7,757 nucleotides of DNA from Candidatus Omnitrophota bacterium. Its GTDB lineage: Bacteria; Omnitrophota; Omnitrophia; Omnitrophales; Aquincolibacteriaceae. The DNA is taken from assembly GCA_023819025.1 (NCBI GenBank), contig JAMWDC010000089.1, positions 1 to 7,757 of the forward strand, read 5' to 3'. Each line of letters begins with the position of its first letter. Position 1 is the stretch's first letter. The translations under genes were made by a program, and so were the position numbers. Below are positions 6,180 to 7,757 of the stretch, piece after piece. The notes beneath the pieces were generated by a model that did no database searches, was not told the origin of the DNA, and saw only the letters and a program-made list of their open reading frames with translations.

Positions 6180-6207
6180 ATTATAAAAGGAATATCCAAA
6201 ATGTCAA
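6180..6207 (-). promoter_or_regulatory. Consensus sigma70-type promoter of the nuo operon
   Basis: On the minus strand TTGACA (6207-6202) and TATAAT (6185-6180) both match the consensus exactly, with a 16-bp spacer. A start 7 to 10 nt beyond the -10 box falls on or within a few bases of the nuoA GTG (6173) or ATG (6170), which predicts a leaderless or almost leaderless nuo mRNA. No operator-like dyad overlaps it. It lies between the FIST gene stop and nuoA, so the operon need not depend on read-through from the FIST gene. Confidence 0.8.
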
Positions 6208-6236
6208 ATAAGCTCTGGCCTTACGGCTTTGGGATT

Positions 6237-7412
6237 TTAGACGATAAGAGTCAAAACCGCAGAATAATGATGTAAATGATTGACATGATCCAAGGGTGCG
6301 AATTCTCCGTAGGTAAAAAATCCGAGGAGAGGAACTTGAGGGAAAAACTGGCGGATCATATGGATATCCACATTCGGCTCGCCATACAGGGATCGGCCAC
6401 GGGCACAGCTGTTGAAATAGAATCCGAAACGTGGCAGGGAAGGATTCAAGCGTTCCTTAAGGTCCTCGAGCATATTCCGCAAATCCGTTTTCGCCCGCTG
6501 GGGATCCCGCTTGGTAAAAGTCACGAAATCTCCGGTTTCAATCGGTGAGGCACAGGCCAACATGCCCTTTTTGACATTAACGCCCATGATGTTACGGATG
6601 AGATAAGAGGATTTTCCGAAATCGGTCTGAAAACTTCGCAGGGGGATTCCCAGGAAAACATCCTGCAACGCCTCGTTCGGATCAGTCATTTCCGTATGGC
6701 TTAACAGTTCAAGGAGGATATCGTACGCCCTGCGGCCGTCCATTTCATAGATCATATTCCCTTCGGCCCGTGTGATCTGGAGCGGTTCTCCAATCGGAAG
6801 GCACGACTGAGTTGTGCCGATCTCGGTGCAGAAATCGCCTTGGAAGGCGATCCCGGAGACGGCATCGAAAGATACTTGATCACCTTCCATTTGGAAGGTT
6901 TTTTCGTGTGTTCCGTCCTCGGCCGCGGTGCCACCGATCATAGGAAGATATCCATAGGAGTTCTCAAATCCTTCAAAAAAACGATAATTTTGGAAACTAA
7001 AGGTGTCGGGAAAAAGGAGAAGCAGTGAAGGGGTAAGTCCGCTGGAGGCGAGATGCCCTCCGACAGCTTCCCCGGCCCGGTAATTGTTCTCCTGAAGATT
7101 TTTGATCAGAAACGAGGTGGCTTCAAGTTCGTCAGAAGCAATGGTCATCAGGGCGATTCCAGGCCGTCGCTCGATTTCTGTATTTCCGGTGATCACGCCG
7201 AAGGCGCTTGCGCCGACCAGACATTTTGCGCCGGTCATTTTCCTGATTTTTTTAATGATTCTCCAGTAATGATCTCGGTGATCGGCCGTGGCAAAGAGCA
7301 CGGCGAACGAAACTTTTTCGGTTCCGGATTCTTCCATGGCCTGCCGGGATACAACCTCCGCTGCTGCATCTGCATTTTCACGGTCTGAATATCCTGTTCC
7401 GATCGAAATCAT
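6237..7412 (-). CDS. Stand-alone FIST N/C-domain sensory protein
   Basis: This 391-aa protein looks like a FIST protein, a predicted small-ligand-sensing module (FIST_N then FIST_C) that in many bacteria accompanies signalling domains. The N-terminal half (about 30-200) has GAKCLVGASAFGVITG (61-76) and MIGGTAAEDG (158-167), the glycine-rich strand-turn typical of FIST_N. The C-terminal half (about 210-385) has GFYFNSCARGRSLYG (330-344) and LLGFFTYGEFAP (362-373), the diagnostic FIST_C segment. No kinase, GGDEF, chemoreceptor, signal peptide or membrane segment is seen, so it is probably cytoplasmic and acts through a partner. ATG 7412 has AAAGGG about 9 nt upstream. It is followed by nuoA on the same strand with no clear terminator. 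Its ligand and any link to complex I are unknown. Confidence 0.85.
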   Translation of the reverse strand: MISIGTGYSDRENADAAAEVVSRQAMEESGTEKVSFAVLFATADHRDHYWRIIKKIRKMTGAKCLVGASAFGVITGNTEIERRPGIALMTIASDELEATSFLIKNLQENNYRAGEAVGGHLASSGLTPSLLLLFPDTFSFQNYRFFEGFENSYGYLPMIGGTAAEDGTHEKTFQMEGDQVSFDAVSGIAFQGDFCTEIGTTQSCLPIGEPLQITRAEGNMIYEMDGRRAYDILLELLSHTEMTDPNEALQDVFLGIPLRSFQTDFGKSSYLIRNIMGVNVKKGMLACASPIETGDFVTFTKRDPQRAKTDLRNMLEDLKERLNPSLPRFGFYFNSCARGRSLYGEPNVDIHMIRQFFPQVPLLGFFTYGEFAPLDHVNHLHHYSAVLTLIV

Positions 7413-7484
7413 CGGCGGCAGCCCTTTTTTTGATTGAAGACGAAATTTTTCGCGTGAGGAAATTGAAAGATAAAATCGGGAAGT

Positions 7485-7511
7485 ATTCTATCATATCAAG
7501 CAATAAATCAA
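7485..7511 (-). promoter_or_regulatory. Candidate extended -10 promoter for the FIST gene
   Basis: On the minus strand TGATAGAAT (7493-7485) is an extended -10 element (TG-N-TAGAAT, 5 of 6 for the hexamer). A TTGATT (7511-7506) lies 15 bp upstream as a weak -35. Transcription would start near 7478, giving a leader of about 65 nt before the FIST start at 7412. The spacing is short, so the extended -10 would carry most of the recognition. Prediction by eye only. Confidence 0.4.
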
Positions 7512-7576
7512 TAAAAGGAATTCCAGTCAGGGGGCCTGCTCCCGTCTCGTTTGGTAAGACAGAACCAGGGAAGGAA

Positions 7577-7605
7577 TTGAACTGTAACCGGAATGCGGTT
7601 ACAAT
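7577..7605 (+). promoter_or_regulatory. Plus-strand promoter with dyad operator in its spacer
   Basis: TTGAAC (7577-7582, 4 of 6) and TACAAT (7600-7605, 5 of 6) are separated by exactly 17 bp. A perfect inverted repeat, TGTAACCG (7583-7590), 5-nt centre GAATG, CGGTTACA (7596-7603), fills the whole spacer and enters the -10 box. That is the geometry of a repressor operator. A 17-bp spacer argues against the MerR type, which uses 19-20 bp. The cognate regulator is not in the window. As a hairpin it is not followed by a T-run, so a terminator is unlikely. Confidence 0.5.
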
Positions 7606-7707
7606 GAAAAAACTTCGCATGATACTGTCGGGGGATCAAAGCGGGGTTGTGCGGTATCCGAGCGATACACATTTCGATCGGGCCGAAAAACTTATTTTGG
7701 AGAATTT

Positions 7708-7757
7708 TTGTTTTTTTCCATGAGCGCGATAACTGTTGCATGTGCGATGATCGTAAG
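7708..7757 (+). CDS. Possible start of a divergent plus-strand gene (partial)
   Basis: An open frame reaches the right edge with TTG 7708 or ATG 7720 as start, reading MFFSMSAITVACAMIV. GGAG at 7699-7702 is well placed (5 nt) for TTG 7708 but 17 nt from the ATG, so the TTG is slightly preferred. The hydrophobic strand ending in MIV resembles the first strand of family-2 glycosyltransferases (often ...MIVKNEE), but only 16 codons are visible and the assignment is a guess. The plus-strand promoter at 7577-7605 points toward it. Confidence 0.25.
   Translation, partial: MFFSMSAITVACAMIV

Larger units (their letters stand above)
7413..7707. other. Non-coding region between the FIST gene and the right edge
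   Basis: I see no credible protein-coding gene here. Short open frames exist on both strands but none has recognisable protein sequence or a good start. The stretch holds a candidate minus-strand promoter for the FIST gene and a plus-strand promoter overlapped by a dyad. It also has a small GGGGG-CCTG-CTCCC-type hairpin near 7530-7543 without a following T-run. The layout suits a divergent promoter region. Confidence 0.5.

Noticed and set aside
6200..6236. Terminator between the FIST gene and nuoA
   Set aside because: Only 3-4 bp stems (GCC-GTAA-GGC, AAGC...GCTT) without a proper T-run; not a convincing intrinsic terminator.
7682..7717. T-rich stretch after a weak CCGAAAA...TTTTGG stem as an intrinsic terminator
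   Set aside because: The stem is AT-rich with a wobble pair, and the T-run is separated from it by AGAA and interrupted by a G; the GGAG looks more like a ribosome site.
7604..7723. 39-codon plus-strand ORF (MKKLRMILSG...) whose stop overlaps ATG 7720 as ATGA
   Set aside because: Its ATG overlaps the -10 box of the plus-strand promoter, so that transcript would not contain it; there is no ribosome site and no recognisable protein. The ATGA overlap may be chance.

Overview
The window is a bacterial chromosome segment, mostly one strand-coherent operon for respiratory complex I (NADH-quinone-oxidoreductase type, Nuo) read from right to left on the minus strand. In transcription order it holds nuoA, nuoB, nuoC, nuoD, nuoI, nuoH, nuoJ, nuoK and the first 160 codons of nuoL, which runs off the left edge. 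Upstream of nuoA, on the same strand, is a stand-alone FIST-domain sensory protein. The last ~345 bases are a mostly non-coding region that looks like a divergent promoter region, with the possible start of a plus-strand gene at the right edge.

Two things define the complex I type. No nuoE, nuoF or nuoG (the NADH-oxidising module) lies where it usually does: nuoD overlaps nuoI by 4 nt. nuoI also precedes nuoH. The proteins present form the quinone-reducing connecting module (B, C, D, I) and the membrane proton-pumping arm (A, H, J, K, L); M and N are presumably beyond the left edge. As encoded here the enzyme would need an electron donor other than a locally encoded NADH dehydrogenase module, or EFG from elsewhere in the genome. 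NuoK has Thr where the second conserved membrane glutamate (E. coli Glu72) normally sits.

The operon is compact: the B/C, D/I, J/K and K/L gene pairs overlap by 4-7 nt and C/D abut. There are three gaps. A/B is a plain 69-nt spacer. The other two, on either side of nuoH, each contain a different ~100-bp palindromic MITE-like repeat. One (2589-2686, TGTCATTGCGAG ends) seems to have inserted into a tight nuoI-nuoH junction with duplication of an 8-bp sequence that includes the nuoH ribosome binding site. The other (1312-1412, TGTAGGG-CG ends) supplies the last codons and stop of nuoH and ends 12 nt before the nuoJ start.

nuoA has a perfect consensus sigma70-type promoter (TTGACA-N16-TATAAT) so close to the start codon that the message should be leaderless or nearly so.

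The organism is a bacterium with moderate GC content (not computed). The E/F/G-less gene order, the HRNHEQ form of NuoD and the repeat types are reminiscent of Nitrospirota, deltaproteobacterial or Chloroflexota-like environmental lineages. This is a weak impression and cannot be settled from the window.
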